From contig CP012156.1 of the NCBI GenBank assembly GCA_001602435.1, forward strand, positions 1,384,001 to 1,448,000: 64,000 nt of DNA. Direction: 5' to 3'. A program made the translations under genes and the position numbers. Shown in pieces: positions 18,180 through 27,458 of this stretch; the stretch's first letter is position 1, and the number at the start of each line of letters is the position of its first letter. A model generated the notes under the pieces. It searched no databases, was not told the origin of the DNA, and saw only the letters and a program-made list of their open reading frames with translations. The DNA is from Hyphomonadaceae bacterium UKL13-1. Its GTDB lineage: Bacteria; Pseudomonadota; Alphaproteobacteria; Caulobacterales; Aquidulcibacteraceae.

Positions 18180-19718
18180 ATGAAGATCATTGACACTCTA
18201 GACGTTGCAGGCCCTGCCGCTCTTGCGAGTGGTGAGGCCGCGCACGGTGTGGCGCGCTCTGATGCTGTTGCGGTGAACAACGCGCAGCAACGGGAGCTGT
18301 ATGAGAAGCGCCAGCAGATCTATCCCAAGGCAGTGCAAGGGTTTTGGCGGCGAACCAAATGGCTGATCGTGGGCCTGTTGCTAGGAATCTATTATTTAGT
18401 GCCATTCCTGCGTTGGGACCGACCCGGGGCCGCGCCAGACCAATTCCTGCTGTTTGATTTCACGGGGCGGCGATTTTACTTCGGCCCAATCGAGATTTGG
18501 CCTCAAGAACTTTACTACGTAACCGGGCTCTTGATTTTGGGCGCGATTGGTCTGTTTCTGGCCTCAGCCCTATTTGGTCGCATCTGGTGTGGCTATGCCT
18601 GCCCGCAGACGGTCTGGACGGACCTCTTCATCGCAGTCGAACATTGGTTTGAGGGCGATCGCAACCAGCGCATTCGGCTCGACAAACAGCCTTGGGACTT
18701 CAACAAGGCCTGGCGGAAAGTCGGCAAGCATATGGTATGGCTGATGATCTCGCTTGCGACGGGCGGCTGGTTTGTGGCCTATTTCCATGACGCGCCAACT
18801 TTGTTTGCTGGCTTTTTTACTTTAAAGGCCCCGATGTCGGCCTATGTGTTTGCTGGCCTTCTGTCGGCAACGACTTATGTTTTTGCCGGTACCCTGCGGG
18901 AGCAGGTCTGCACCTATATGTGCCCTTGGCCGCGCATTCAGGCCGCCATGCTCGATCAGGAAGCCCTATCGGTTACCTATCGCTATGACCGCGGCGACCC
19001 ACGTGGCCCCCATAAGAAGAATGATAGTTGGGAAGGCCGCGGCGATTGTATCGATTGTCGCCAATGCGTTGCCGCTTGCCCTGCCGGGATTGATATCCGC
19101 GATGGCTTACAAATTGAGTGTATCAATTGCGCGCTGTGCATCGACGCGTGCGACGAGATCATGGTGAAAATTGATCGGCCCAAGGGCCTGATCGCTTACG
19201 ACACCATCCAGAATATTGAACGTCGACAGGCCGGGGAAAAGTCCGGCTATCGTTTTATTCGTGGGCGCACGCTGTTTTATGGGGTTTTGTTTGTCGGCAT
19301 CAGCGGCCTGATGCTCGGCAGCCTGTTTTTGCGCACGACCTTAGACGTCAATGTTCAGCGGGACCGCGCACCCTTGTTTGTGCCGCTCTCAACCGGCCAA
19401 GTGCGCAATGCTTATACCGTCAAAGTTCTCAACAAGGCTGACCATACACGCGAGGTCAGAATTCGCATCCAAGGCGTGGAAGGCGGGCAATTACAGGCCA
19501 ATGAGATGCCTGTCGTCGACAATAGCGTTGTTTTGACTGCCGGACCTGATCGCGTCGCCCAAGTCCGTTTGTTTATTGTCGCTGACCCAGAGCGCCTTGA
19601 ACATCGTTCGGTGCCCGTGATGATCGAAGTGACATCTCCCAAGGATGGCGAGATCGCGAAATCCAAATCTGTCTTCATTCGTGGAGATCAATCTGAGGAG
19701 AGAGACGACGATGACTGA
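18180..19718 (+). CDS. ccoG: cbb3 oxidase assembly protein CcoG (polyferredoxin)
   Basis: 512-residue membrane protein of the FixG/RdxA family, implicated in Cu handling during cbb3 maturation. It has several membrane helices and a CGYACPQTVWTD segment. A cytoplasmic ferredoxin-like region follows with CIDCRQCVAACP and CINCALCIDACDEIM, enough cysteines for two 4Fe-4S clusters. The last helix (FYGVLFVGISGLMLGSLFL) is followed by an immunoglobulin-like C-terminal domain. It starts 25 bases after ccoP and overlaps ccoH by 8 bases. Confidence 0.96.
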   Translation: MKIIDTLDVAGPAALASGEAAHGVARSDAVAVNNAQQRELYEKRQQIYPKAVQGFWRRTKWLIVGLLLGIYYLVPFLRWDRPGAAPDQFLLFDFTGRRFYFGPIEIWPQELYYVTGLLILGAIGLFLASALFGRIWCGYACPQTVWTDLFIAVEHWFEGDRNQRIRLDKQPWDFNKAWRKVGKHMVWLMISLATGGWFVAYFHDAPTLFAGFFTLKAPMSAYVFAGLLSATTYVFAGTLREQVCTYMCPWPRIQAAMLDQEALSVTYRYDRGDPRGPHKKNDSWEGRGDCIDCRQCVAACPAGIDIRDGLQIECINCALCIDACDEIMVKIDRPKGLIAYDTIQNIERRQAGEKSGYRFIRGRTLFYGVLFVGISGLMLGSLFLRTTLDVNVQRDRAPLFVPLSTGQVRNAYTVKVLNKADHTREVRIRIQGVEGGQLQANEMPVVDNSVVLTAGPDRVAQVRLFIVADPERLEHRSVPVMIEVTSPKDGEIAKSKSVFIRGDQSEERDDDD

Positions 19719-20214
19719 CCTTACCGTTCCGTCTAAGCCCTTTCGTCTAACCGGCTGGCATGTTTTGGCGATGTTTGGCGGTCTGTTCGCTGTGATGTTG
19801 GCTGTCAATATTCTGTTCGTCGTTTTGGCGCTTAAGACTTTCTCGGGTGAAACCGATCACGCCTATATCAGTGGTTTGAAATTCAACGAGACTTTGGCCG
19901 CCAATGCGCGCCAAGCCGAGCTTGGCTGGACTATGACTTTGGGCTTGGAGCGGCCAACGGGTGGAGGCGCGGTTCTTGAAGCGCGCTTAACTGACCGTTC
20001 TCAGCAGCCGCTCACTGGCGCACGCTTGCAGGGCACGATCGGTCGCACGACAGATGCGAACGAGGACCAAGTATTAAGCTTCACAGAGACAGCACCTGGC
20101 ATTTATCGTGCAGTGATCCACCAAATTCGACCCGGGCGCTGGAAGTTTAGCGCCTCTGCCAAGCTTGACGGCGCGCCCCAATTTTCGACGGAGACAACGC
20201 TATCACTACGCTAA
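19711..20214 (+). CDS. ccoH: cbb3 oxidase assembly protein CcoH (FixH)
   Basis: 167 residues: an N-terminal membrane helix (HVLAMFGGLFAVMLAVNILFV) and a periplasmic FixH domain with NARQAELGWTM, the conserved A-x-Q-G/A-E-L-GW-type motif. Needed in the family for stable cbb3 assembly. ATG 19711 overlaps the ccoG stop (ATGACTGA), with GAGGAGAGAGACGACG before it. Its own stop TAA lies inside the apparent start region of ccoI. Confidence 0.94.
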   Translation: MTDLTVPSKPFRLTGWHVLAMFGGLFAVMLAVNILFVVLALKTFSGETDHAYISGLKFNETLAANARQAELGWTMTLGLERPTGGGAVLEARLTDRSQQPLTGARLQGTIGRTTDANEDQVLSFTETAPGIYRAVIHQIRPGRWKFSASAKLDGAPQFSTETTLSLR

Positions 20215-22448
20215 ACCCCACCACCGAGTCCGCTCTTGGTTGTCCTTCGGGGCTAGAGCCACCGGCATCGGCCGTTGCGGCGGCGGACCCGCGTGCCTTT
20301 GTCCAGCAAGACCGTGCCAGCGGGCTGTCGCTTGAATTGCTTGTTCGCGGTGCACGTTGCGCAGGGTGCTTGCGCAAGATTGAAATCGGTGTGACGGCAC
20401 TTCCCGGCGTTTCTAACGCGCGCCTCAATCTAACCACCGGGCGCTTAAGTGTCACGTGGCAGGATGACCGCATCGATCCGCGCGCCATTGTTCAACGGGT
20501 GATTGATCTCGGCTATCAAGCCCAGCCCTTTGATCCCAGCAAAGCCCAAGCGGTGATCGATCAAGAAGGCCGTCACCTCTTGATCTGTATGGCCGTAGCG
20601 GCCTTTGCCGCCATGAACATCATGATGTTTTCGGTGCCCATTTGGTCGGCCCATTTCAATGGGGAAATGGAAGAGGGTACAAGGACCATGTTCCATTGGA
20701 TTTCGGCCTGTATCGCGCTGCCGACGGCTGCTTATGCGGGCATGCCTTTTTTCAAAAGCGCGTGGAACGCTTTGAAAAAGGGGCGCGCCAATATGGACGT
20801 GCCTATCTCCCTAGGCGTTTTGTTAGCGTCGAGCCTGTCCGTCGTAGAGACTGTACGCGGTGGCGAGCACGCCTATTTTGATGCCGTTGCCATGTTGCTC
20901 TTCTTCTTGTTGATCGGCCGCTATCTTGACCATGCCTTACGCCAGAAGGCCCGCCAAGCCGCACGCGATCTTTTGGCGCTGCAGGCTGTTACCGCTTCGC
21001 GGCTTGAACCGGACGGTACAGCCATCAGTGTCGCAGTCAGCGAAATCCGTCCAGGCGATCATGTCATTATCCTGCCGGGTGACCGCATCCCCGTTGACGG
21101 CACCATCCTTGAAGGCGTGTCGGAAGCTGACTTCTCATTGTTGACAGGTGAAACAGCTCCTGTGGCATTGGGACAAGGCCAAAAGGTGCGGGCCGGGGCA
21201 TTGAATCTATCGGGGCGCTTGGTTCTGGGAGCCAGTGCGCGCAGCGACGACAGCTTTCTTGCCGAGATTGCCCGCCTTGTTGAAATGGGGGAGCAAAGCA
21301 AAAGTATTTATGTGCGCTGGGCTGATAAAGCTGCGAAACTCTATGTGCCTGTTGTTCACGCGGCTGCTTTCTTGACCGCCGTGACGTGGCTGCTTTTAGG
21401 GGCCGAGCCGCGCATAGCCATTCTCAATGCCTGTGCTGTCCTGATTATAACCTGTCCCTGCGCGCTCGGCCTTGCGGTCCCCGCTGTGCAAGTGGTGGCA
21501 TCTGGGCGTTTGTTTAAGCGGGGGATTTTGCTGAAGTCTGGTGATGCCTTAGAGCGCTTTGCCGAGATTGACTTCATCGCCTTTGACAAAACAGGTGTTT
21601 TGACATTGGGTCAGCCACGCCTGAGCGGGCAAGAGGCTATCTCCGAAACCGCACTCGCTCAAGCTGCCCTTTTGGCGCGCGCGTCTCGCCATCCTTTGGC
21701 CCGCGCCATGACGCGCGCTGCAGGACCCGGGTCCGCAATCGAAAATGCCCGCGAAGTGCCCGGTTGTGGCGTGGAAGGCCAGATCGACGGGCTACGGGCG
21801 CGCTTGGGCCGTGCGTCCTGGGTTGGCGTCGAGGACGCCCAGTCAGAAGAGACGGAACTCTATTTTGCCATTCAAGGCCAAGCCCCTGTGCGCTTCTGCT
21901 TTGAAGACACCTTGCGACCTGATGCGACACAAACCATCCAAGCCTTAAAGGCACGCGGGTTCCAGCCAATCATACTCTCGGGTGACCGGAACGGGGCCGT
22001 CGCACGTGCCGCTTTGGCAACAGGCATTGAAACCTATTGGGGTGAGCTAACCCCCTTTGAGAAGGCCGCCCATCTGGATGGTTTGAAAGCGCAGGGACAC
22101 CGCGTGCTGATGGTGGGAGACGGCTTGAACGATGCGCCTGCTTTGGCCAAGGCCTTTGTGTCGATTGCGCCCGGTACTGCAGCCGATGCCAGTCAATCGG
22201 CGGCAGACCTCGTGTTCCAAGGCGAGCAACTAGGCTCTGTGCTGGAGGCAATTGAAGTGGCGCGCGCAGCGAAAAAGCGCGTCATGGAGAATTTCTGGTT
22301 TGCAGCCCTTTACAACTTTATCGCTGCCCCGATTGCCATGCTGGGTCTAGTAACCCCCTTTATTGCCGCCATTGCCATGTCTTCGTCTTCCATTATCGTG
22401 ACCTTGAATGCGCTTCGCCTCGCATCAGATCGCAGAAAGGGGGGCTAA
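20202..22448 (+). CDS. ccoI: Copper-exporting P-type ATPase CcoI (FixI), non-standard start
   Basis: P1B-type ATPase that supplies copper for the CcoN active site. It has a heavy-metal-associated domain with GARCAGC, the metal motif TCPCALGLA in the membrane, the phosphorylation site DKTGVLT (usual form DKTGTLT), ASRHPLA and GDGLNDAPAL. The conserved N-terminal part (LGCPSGLEPPASAV to LSLELLVRGARCAGC) lies upstream of the first canonical start (TTG 20337), and no ATG, GTG or TTG is in frame before the frame runs into ccoH. The best initiation site I can see is ATC at 20202, with GGAG 8-9 bases upstream, overlapping the ccoH stop. The start is therefore inferred. A TTG 20337 start would cut off part of the first strand of the metal domain. 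Confidence 0.93.
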   Translation: MTTLNPTTESALGCPSGLEPPASAVAAADPRAFVQQDRASGLSLELLVRGARCAGCLRKIEIGVTALPGVSNARLNLTTGRLSVTWQDDRIDPRAIVQRVIDLGYQAQPFDPSKAQAVIDQEGRHLLICMAVAAFAAMNIMMFSVPIWSAHFNGEMEEGTRTMFHWISACIALPTAAYAGMPFFKSAWNALKKGRANMDVPISLGVLLASSLSVVETVRGGEHAYFDAVAMLLFFLLIGRYLDHALRQKARQAARDLLALQAVTASRLEPDGTAISVAVSEIRPGDHVIILPGDRIPVDGTILEGVSEADFSLLTGETAPVALGQGQKVRAGALNLSGRLVLGASARSDDSFLAEIARLVEMGEQSKSIYVRWADKAAKLYVPVVHAAAFLTAVTWLLLGAEPRIAILNACAVLIITCPCALGLAVPAVQVVASGRLFKRGILLKSGDALERFAEIDFIAFDKTGVLTLGQPRLSGQEAISETALAQAALLARASRHPLARAMTRAAGPGSAIENAREVPGCGVEGQIDGLRARLGRASWVGVEDAQSEETELYFAIQGQAPVRFCFEDTLRPDATQTIQALKARGFQPIILSGDRNGAVARAALATGIETYWGELTPFEKAAHLDGLKAQGHRVLMVGDGLNDAPALAKAFVSIAPGTAADASQSAADLVFQGEQLGSVLEAIEVARAAKKRVMENFWFAALYNFIAAPIAMLGLVTPFIAAIAMSSSSIIVTLNALRLASDRRKGG

Positions 22449-22452
22449 GATT

Positions 22453-22605
22453 ATGGATGGTATGATGTTTTTGATCCCCATTGCCTTGCTCATGGGCTTT
22501 ATCGGCCTTCTCGCTTTCCTGTGGAACCTCAAGAACCGGCAATATGACGACCCTAAGGGGGCAGCAATGCGCATCCTGAATGACGATGATTTTCCTTTAC
22601 CCTAG
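22453..22605 (+). CDS. ccoS: cbb3 oxidase assembly protein CcoS
   Basis: 50-residue single-span protein, MDGMMFLIPIALLMGFIGLL followed by WNLKNRQYDDPKGAAMRIL and an acidic tail, the FixS pattern. In the family it is required for heme or copper insertion into cbb3. ATG 22453 lies 4 bases past the ccoI stop. It is the last canonical gene of the cluster. Confidence 0.93.
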   Translation: MDGMMFLIPIALLMGFIGLLAFLWNLKNRQYDDPKGAAMRILNDDDFPLP

Positions 22606-22625
22606 AGCCAAGACCGGAGGCCGAC

Positions 22626-23426
22626 ATGAGCCAGTTTGAGATCACGCTTGGGGAAGACGAACGGGTGCAAATTGTCCGTCTGATGCCCGACGCGCATTGG
22701 TTATGGCTTGCCAAAGGTTGGGTCGACTTTAAAGCGACGTGGCGCTATGGCATGTTGATTGGCCTCGTCCCCGTTGTGGTGGCGTGGGTGATGACTCTGG
22801 TACTTTGGCAGGCGGATATGCTGGGGTTCTTGCCCGCTGTTTGCGGTGGCTTTGCGTTGGTAGGGCCGATTCTAGCCATTGGCTGCTATGAGATTTCGCG
22901 GTTGCGGGTACTAGGTCAGCCGATCACGCTGAGGGCAATCTTTAGACCGCGCATCGTCTCGCCGGGCCAAGTGGCAATTGTCGCCTTTGTCCTTATGTTG
23001 ATCTTGATGGTCTGGGCGCGACTGGCCAGCTTCCTCTACGCCTTTGCGTCGAGCGCGCGAGAGCCCGCGATGCATTTGGACTTTTTGGATTTTGCCTTGC
23101 AGACACCAGAAGGCCTAATCATGGTCACGATCGGTACTGTCGTTGGCGGTGCCCTTGCCACCATCGGCTATGTGGTCTCCGTGGTCTCGATTCCGCTCGC
23201 AGCCAACCGCCCTGTTGACGCCATGACGGCCATGCTGGTTTCCGTGATTGCGGTGTCCCGCAACAAAGGCGCTATGGCCTCTTTCGCGTTTAATATCGCA
23301 ATGTTGGTTGCTCTATCGCTCGCCACAGGCTTTGTCGGTCTCATCATTGTGTTTCCGTGGCTCGGACATGCAACCTACCATTGCTATCAAGCGATAACCG
23401 GAGAAACTGTCCAAAAAGCGGCCTGA
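22626..23426 (+). CDS. DUF2189 family membrane protein
   Basis: 266 residues with about six membrane helices. The pattern WLAKGWVDFKATWRYGMLIG, GGFALVGPILAIGCYEISR and the C-terminal GLIIVFPWLGHATYHCYQAI match DUF2189. It follows ccoS by 20 bases with GGAGGCCGAC before the ATG, so it is probably co-transcribed with the cbb3 assembly genes. A respiration-related role is possible by context only. Confidence 0.85.
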   Translation: MSQFEITLGEDERVQIVRLMPDAHWLWLAKGWVDFKATWRYGMLIGLVPVVVAWVMTLVLWQADMLGFLPAVCGGFALVGPILAIGCYEISRLRVLGQPITLRAIFRPRIVSPGQVAIVAFVLMLILMVWARLASFLYAFASSAREPAMHLDFLDFALQTPEGLIMVTIGTVVGGALATIGYVVSVVSIPLAANRPVDAMTAMLVSVIAVSRNKGAMASFAFNIAMLVALSLATGFVGLIIVFPWLGHATYHCYQAITGETVQKAA

Positions 23427-23481
23427 AACGGTCGCGCCTAAACAAACACAAAGTCCAAAGAACTGTGGATCTGGGGGGATC

Positions 23482-26400
23482 ATGGAAGGCTCACTGCCGC
23501 TAATCATCATCCTAAGCTATGCAGCGCTTCTATTTGCCTGTGCGGCTTGGGCTGAAGGGCGGGGCGGGCAACGCTTGAAGGCGCACTTGCGCCGACCGAC
23601 CTACGTCCTCGCTTTGGGTGTCTATTGCACCAGCTGGACCTTTTACGGTGCGGTTGGCAGTGCCGTTGCCGACGGATGGGCCTATGTGCCCATATATCTT
23701 GGTCCGATCCTCGTTTTCATCCTTGGCCGCAAGTTTCTGGTGCGCATGGTTGAGGCCGTGAAAGCAGATGGCGCAAACTCCATTTCTGAATTCATTGGTG
23801 GGCGGTTTGGCTCCAGCCGGAGCGTGGCTGCGTTAGTCACGCTTTTGGCCCTATTGGGAGCGGTCCCTTATATCGCGCTCCAGTTGAAGTCTTTGAGCAG
23901 TACTTATGCCTTGGTGTCGGGCGCGCAGAATTCGCCCTTGATCCTCATTTGCGCGGCAATTTTGTTGGCAGGCTGGGCGATGCTCTATGGCACTCGCCGC
24001 TATGAAGCCTCGGCCCGCAACGATGCCGTCCTATTTGCTGCAGGGTTTGAATCCTTCTTTAAGCTGGCCGCACTGCTGGCAGTTGCGGGATTTGCATTGG
24101 CATTACTGCTGCAAGCGCCGCCCGACGTGCTTGCCCGAACGCAACACACCCTCGCGACAACATTTAGCCCGCGAGCCATTAATGCGGACTTTTTGATCAT
24201 CACCCTCTTGTCGATGGCGGCAATCATCGCCTTGCCGCGCCAATTCTATTTCATGGTGATTGCCGCCCAATCGAGCCGTGACGTGGATCAAGCGCGTTGG
24301 CCATTTGTGTTTTACATGGTGGCGACGCTGGTGGTGGTCGTACCATTGGCGACCGCCGGCATTGCGCTTTTGCCCAATACAGCGCGGCCCGATCTCTATG
24401 TTTTGCAATTACCTATGAGCGAAGGCGCGCATGTGCTTGCAATGATTGTTTTTTTGGGCGGTTTTTCGGCGGCGACTGCCATGGTTTTAGTCGAGACGAT
24501 TGCTTTATCCACGATGGTATCCAACGACTTGGTGGCACCCGCTTTGTTGGGGCGCGATGGCCGCGATGGGCCGCGCAATTTCGGCAAATTGATGCTGCTG
24601 GTTCGGCGCGCGGCCATCGCCGCCATCATGGTGTTTGCGCTCCTGTGGGCGCTCGCCATACCCGATAATCAAAGACTGGCATCGATTGGTTTGGTGGCCT
24701 TTGCCGCGATGGCGCAGTTTGTGCCGGTCCTAATACTGGCGGTGTACCGCGGTAACCGGGACGCCATTGCCGCACGATATAGTTTGATCGCAGGCCTAAT
24801 TGTCTGGTTTTACACCTTGGCCCTGCCACAGCTTCTGGGTCCCCAAATTCTGGCCCAAATATCGACCAGTCCTTTCAATCCCTATCATTTATTTGGCATC
24901 GGTAATTTGAGCCCCATCAGCCATGGAGCGATGTGGAGCTTGGGCCTTAACCTAGCCGTCTATCTGTTGGTGACTGCACGCCGGGTCCAGACCAGTGCGC
25001 TTCCCGGTCTTCTGCGCTCGCCGACACCGGATTCTTCCCTGCAATCAGCACGCATTGAGGATCTGAAGGCCTTAGTGGCAAGATTTGTTGGTCCGAATCT
25101 GGCCCAAGAAGCTTTTGCCAATCTTAAAGATGGGGCAGGGGTCAGCCAAGCCAGTGCACGCAAGGCCGAACGCTTGATTGCTGGCGTAGTGGGCTTGCCC
25201 TCGGCGCGCGCGCTTATTGGCTCGCGGCTTTTTGGCGCGCGCTTGTCTGCCGATGAAGTTTCTCGGCTATTGGATGAAACGGGCCAGAGTCTGCGTTTCT
25301 CAAAAGACCTATTGGCCGCCACGCTAGAACATATCGATCCCGGCGTCAGCGTGGTCGACCGCGACCTTAATATCGTCGCATGGAACAGCCGCTATCTGTC
25401 TCTCTTCAATTATCCTGATGGGATGGTCTTTGTTGGTGCCCCGGTTGCCAGACTCATTCGATTCAATGCTGAACGCGGGGAATGTGGTCCCGGAGAAATT
25501 GAAAGTCACGTCGAGCGCCGTCTTACCCATATGCGCCGTGGGCAAGCGCATAGCTTTGAGCGCGTACGCCCCGATGGCCGGGTGATAAAGACCGTCGGTG
25601 GCCCGATGCCCAGCGGCGGCTATGTCATGTGCTTTTCCGATATCACTGCCGAAGCGGAGGCATTGGCAGGCTTAAGGCGTGCGCGCGCTGAATTGGAAGC
25701 CCGTGTGGAAGAGCGCACGCAAGATTTGCGCGAAGCTAATCAGGCGCTTGCAACGGCAGATGCCGAAAAAACGCGTTTCCTTGCAGCAGCCAGTCATGAC
25801 CTCTTGCAACCTATTCACGCCGCACGGCTTTTTTCATCGGCGTTGGCGCGACAAATTGGCGGTGGCGATCAAGATTTGTTGCGTAAACTGGATCTATCGA
25901 TCCAGTCAGCGGATACATTGCTGCGGTCCTTGCTGGATATCTCCAAACTAGATGCAGGTGGGGTGGTCGCTTCGATTGAGCGCATCAATTTGAAGCCGCT
26001 TTTGCGTGATCTTGTCGATACGATGATGCCTTTGGCGCAGGAGAAAGGGCTGCAACTCAGGCTTTTTGGGCGCGATCGCCAAGTCGAAACCGACCCGATT
26101 TTGTTGCGCTCTATCCTGCAAAATTTCTTATCCAATGCCATTCGTTATACCCGCGAAGGCGGCATTGTGGTGGCGATGCGGTCGCGCGGGCAGTCCATTC
26201 GCATCGATGTCATTGATACCGGCCCCGGTATTGCGCAGGCCTATCATGGCCGTATTTTCCGTGAGTTTGAGCGTTTACCCCACGCCGATGGTGGCGGGAT
26301 TGGCCTTGGCCTCGCCATTGTTGAGCGCACGGCGCGCGTGCTGAATGCACAAATCTCGCTCTCCTCAAATTTAGGCCAAGGCAGCCGGTTCAGCGTGACT

Positions 26401-26898
26401 TTGGATGCGGCGACCCAAACCCAAACTGAGGTACCCCTTGCTAGCCCGCGATCTGCGCCCCAGCCGCATAAGGTCAGTCCGTCTTTGAAAATTCTGGTGG
26501 TGGAAGATGATCCAGTCAATCAGGAAGCGATGTGCGCTTTTCTGGACAGTCGGGGTTATGCCTATCAATGCGCTGGTGATGCAACTTCAGCCATGCAATT
26601 CAGAGCGGCATTTGATTGTGCATTGGTGGATTTTCATTTGGGCAGCGATCAGACTGGGCTCGATGTCATTGAGGCCCTGCGTCCGCACCATCCCCAAGCC
26701 CGCTTTGCGCTCACGACAGCAGCCTCGCCTCAGGATTTTCTGGAGCGTGCGCAGGCGATGCAGGTGGAGGTTTTCCGTAAGCCGGTTGATCCAGCAGCAC
26801 TCGATCTCTGGCTGGCACAGGTTTCGCCCGATCTAGGCGGGCGCGAGTCCGAGAGCCTTGGCAACCAAGACCGCTTGGGTCCGGTTCTGCACGTCTAG
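23482..26898 (+). CDS. Symporter-fused hybrid histidine kinase, CrbS-like
   Basis: 1138-residue sensor. Residues 1 to about 500 form a sodium/solute-symporter-like domain of about 13 helices, with TSWTFYGAVGSAVADGW and a GGRFG motif. A linker and a PAS-like domain follow (GVSVVDRDLNIVAWNSRYLSLF), then a coiled coil and a kinase core with the H-box ASHDLLQP (His772), an N-box around NFLSNAIRYTREGG and the G-box DTGPGI/GIGLGLAIV. A C-terminal receiver has Asp1050 in ALVDFHLG. This architecture is that of CrbS/FexA-like kinases that control acetyl-CoA synthetase. Its target here is probably the LuxR-type regulator encoded tail-to-tail, and the two genes overlap by 66 bases at their 3' ends. GGGGGGATC precedes the ATG. 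Confidence 0.92.
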   Translation: MEGSLPLIIILSYAALLFACAAWAEGRGGQRLKAHLRRPTYVLALGVYCTSWTFYGAVGSAVADGWAYVPIYLGPILVFILGRKFLVRMVEAVKADGANSISEFIGGRFGSSRSVAALVTLLALLGAVPYIALQLKSLSSTYALVSGAQNSPLILICAAILLAGWAMLYGTRRYEASARNDAVLFAAGFESFFKLAALLAVAGFALALLLQAPPDVLARTQHTLATTFSPRAINADFLIITLLSMAAIIALPRQFYFMVIAAQSSRDVDQARWPFVFYMVATLVVVVPLATAGIALLPNTARPDLYVLQLPMSEGAHVLAMIVFLGGFSAATAMVLVETIALSTMVSNDLVAPALLGRDGRDGPRNFGKLMLLVRRAAIAAIMVFALLWALAIPDNQRLASIGLVAFAAMAQFVPVLILAVYRGNRDAIAARYSLIAGLIVWFYTLALPQLLGPQILAQISTSPFNPYHLFGIGNLSPISHGAMWSLGLNLAVYLLVTARRVQTSALPGLLRSPTPDSSLQSARIEDLKALVARFVGPNLAQEAFANLKDGAGVSQASARKAERLIAGVVGLPSARALIGSRLFGARLSADEVSRLLDETGQSLRFSKDLLAATLEHIDPGVSVVDRDLNIVAWNSRYLSLFNYPDGMVFVGAPVARLIRFNAERGECGPGEIESHVERRLTHMRRGQAHSFERVRPDGRVIKTVGGPMPSGGYVMCFSDITAEAEALAGLRRARAELEARVEERTQDLREANQALATADAEKTRFLAAASHDLLQPIHAARLFSSALARQIGGGDQDLLRKLDLSIQSADTLLRSLLDISKLDAGGVVASIERINLKPLLRDLVDTMMPLAQEKGLQLRLFGRDRQVETDPILLRSILQNFLSNAIRYTREGGIVVAMRSRGQSIRIDVIDTGPGIAQAYHGRIFREFERLPHADGGGIGLGLAIVERTARVLNAQISLSSNLGQGSRFSVTLDAATQTQTEVPLASPRSAPQPHKVSPSLKILVVEDDPVNQEAMCAFLDSRGYAYQCAGDATSAMQFRAAFDCALVDFHLGSDQTGLDVIEALRPHHPQARFALTTAASPQDFLERAQAMQVEVFRKPVDPAALDLWLAQVSPDLGGRESESLGNQDRLGPVLHV

Positions 26899-27453
26899 TT
26901 TCTTTAAGATTGAGGTCATATGGGCTTTGATCGTCGCTTCACTCAATCCAAGGTCAAATGCGATTTGTTTGTTGAGACGGCCTTGCATGACGCCTAGCAT
27001 CACTTTCAATTGCGTCGGGGTCAGGCTCGCAATCTGAGCCGCAACGGGGTCGAGCAGCGGATCGACCGGAGCAGCCAAACGTTTGCCAATCAAAGCGTCG
27101 GCAATGGCCGCCTCTATCACGGATAAGTCCGAATCCTTGCCGATGAAGCCTACTGCCCCAAAGCGAAGCGCATTTTGTGCCGTTCCTGCCGCTGCTTCGC
27201 TTGAAACCACAAGGATCGGCACCTCCGGCTTTTCAGCATGGAGAAGCGCCACCCCTGAAAAGCCCTCTGCCCCCGGCATTTTAAGGTCCAAAAGGATGAG
27301 CGCCAAGTCGTCGGCAGCTTGGGCCTCTCGCAAAGCGGAAGCCAAAGTGGCGCCCTCAACCAGACGCGCATCCTTGGCGACATTGCCTGCCGCCATAGCT
27401 AGCGCTTGGCGGAATAGGGGGTGGTCGTCGGCGATCAAGATAGTGCGTGTCAT
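26833..27453 (-). CDS. LuxR/NarL-type response regulator, CrbR-like
   Basis: 206 residues. The N-terminal receiver has the acidic pair ADDHPLFRQA, phospho-acceptor Asp in LILLDLKMPG and Lys in GFIGKDSDL. The C-terminal LuxR helix-turn-helix reads LTPTQLKVMLGVMQGRLNKQ to LGLSEATIKAHMTSILKKL. It sits 5 bases downstream of acs on the same strand, so acs and its probable activator share a transcript, giving possible positive feedback. The 3' end overlaps the kinase gene. The partner kinase is inferred from adjacency and from the known CrbS/CrbR control of acs. Confidence 0.92.
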   Translation of the reverse strand: MTRTILIADDHPLFRQALAMAAGNVAKDARLVEGATLASALREAQAADDLALILLDLKMPGAEGFSGVALLHAEKPEVPILVVSSEAAAGTAQNALRFGAVGFIGKDSDLSVIEAAIADALIGKRLAAPVDPLLDPVAAQIASLTPTQLKVMLGVMQGRLNKQIAFDLGLSEATIKAHMTSILKKLDVQNRTQAVLVAKALGLAPA

Positions 27454-27458
27454 GATCG

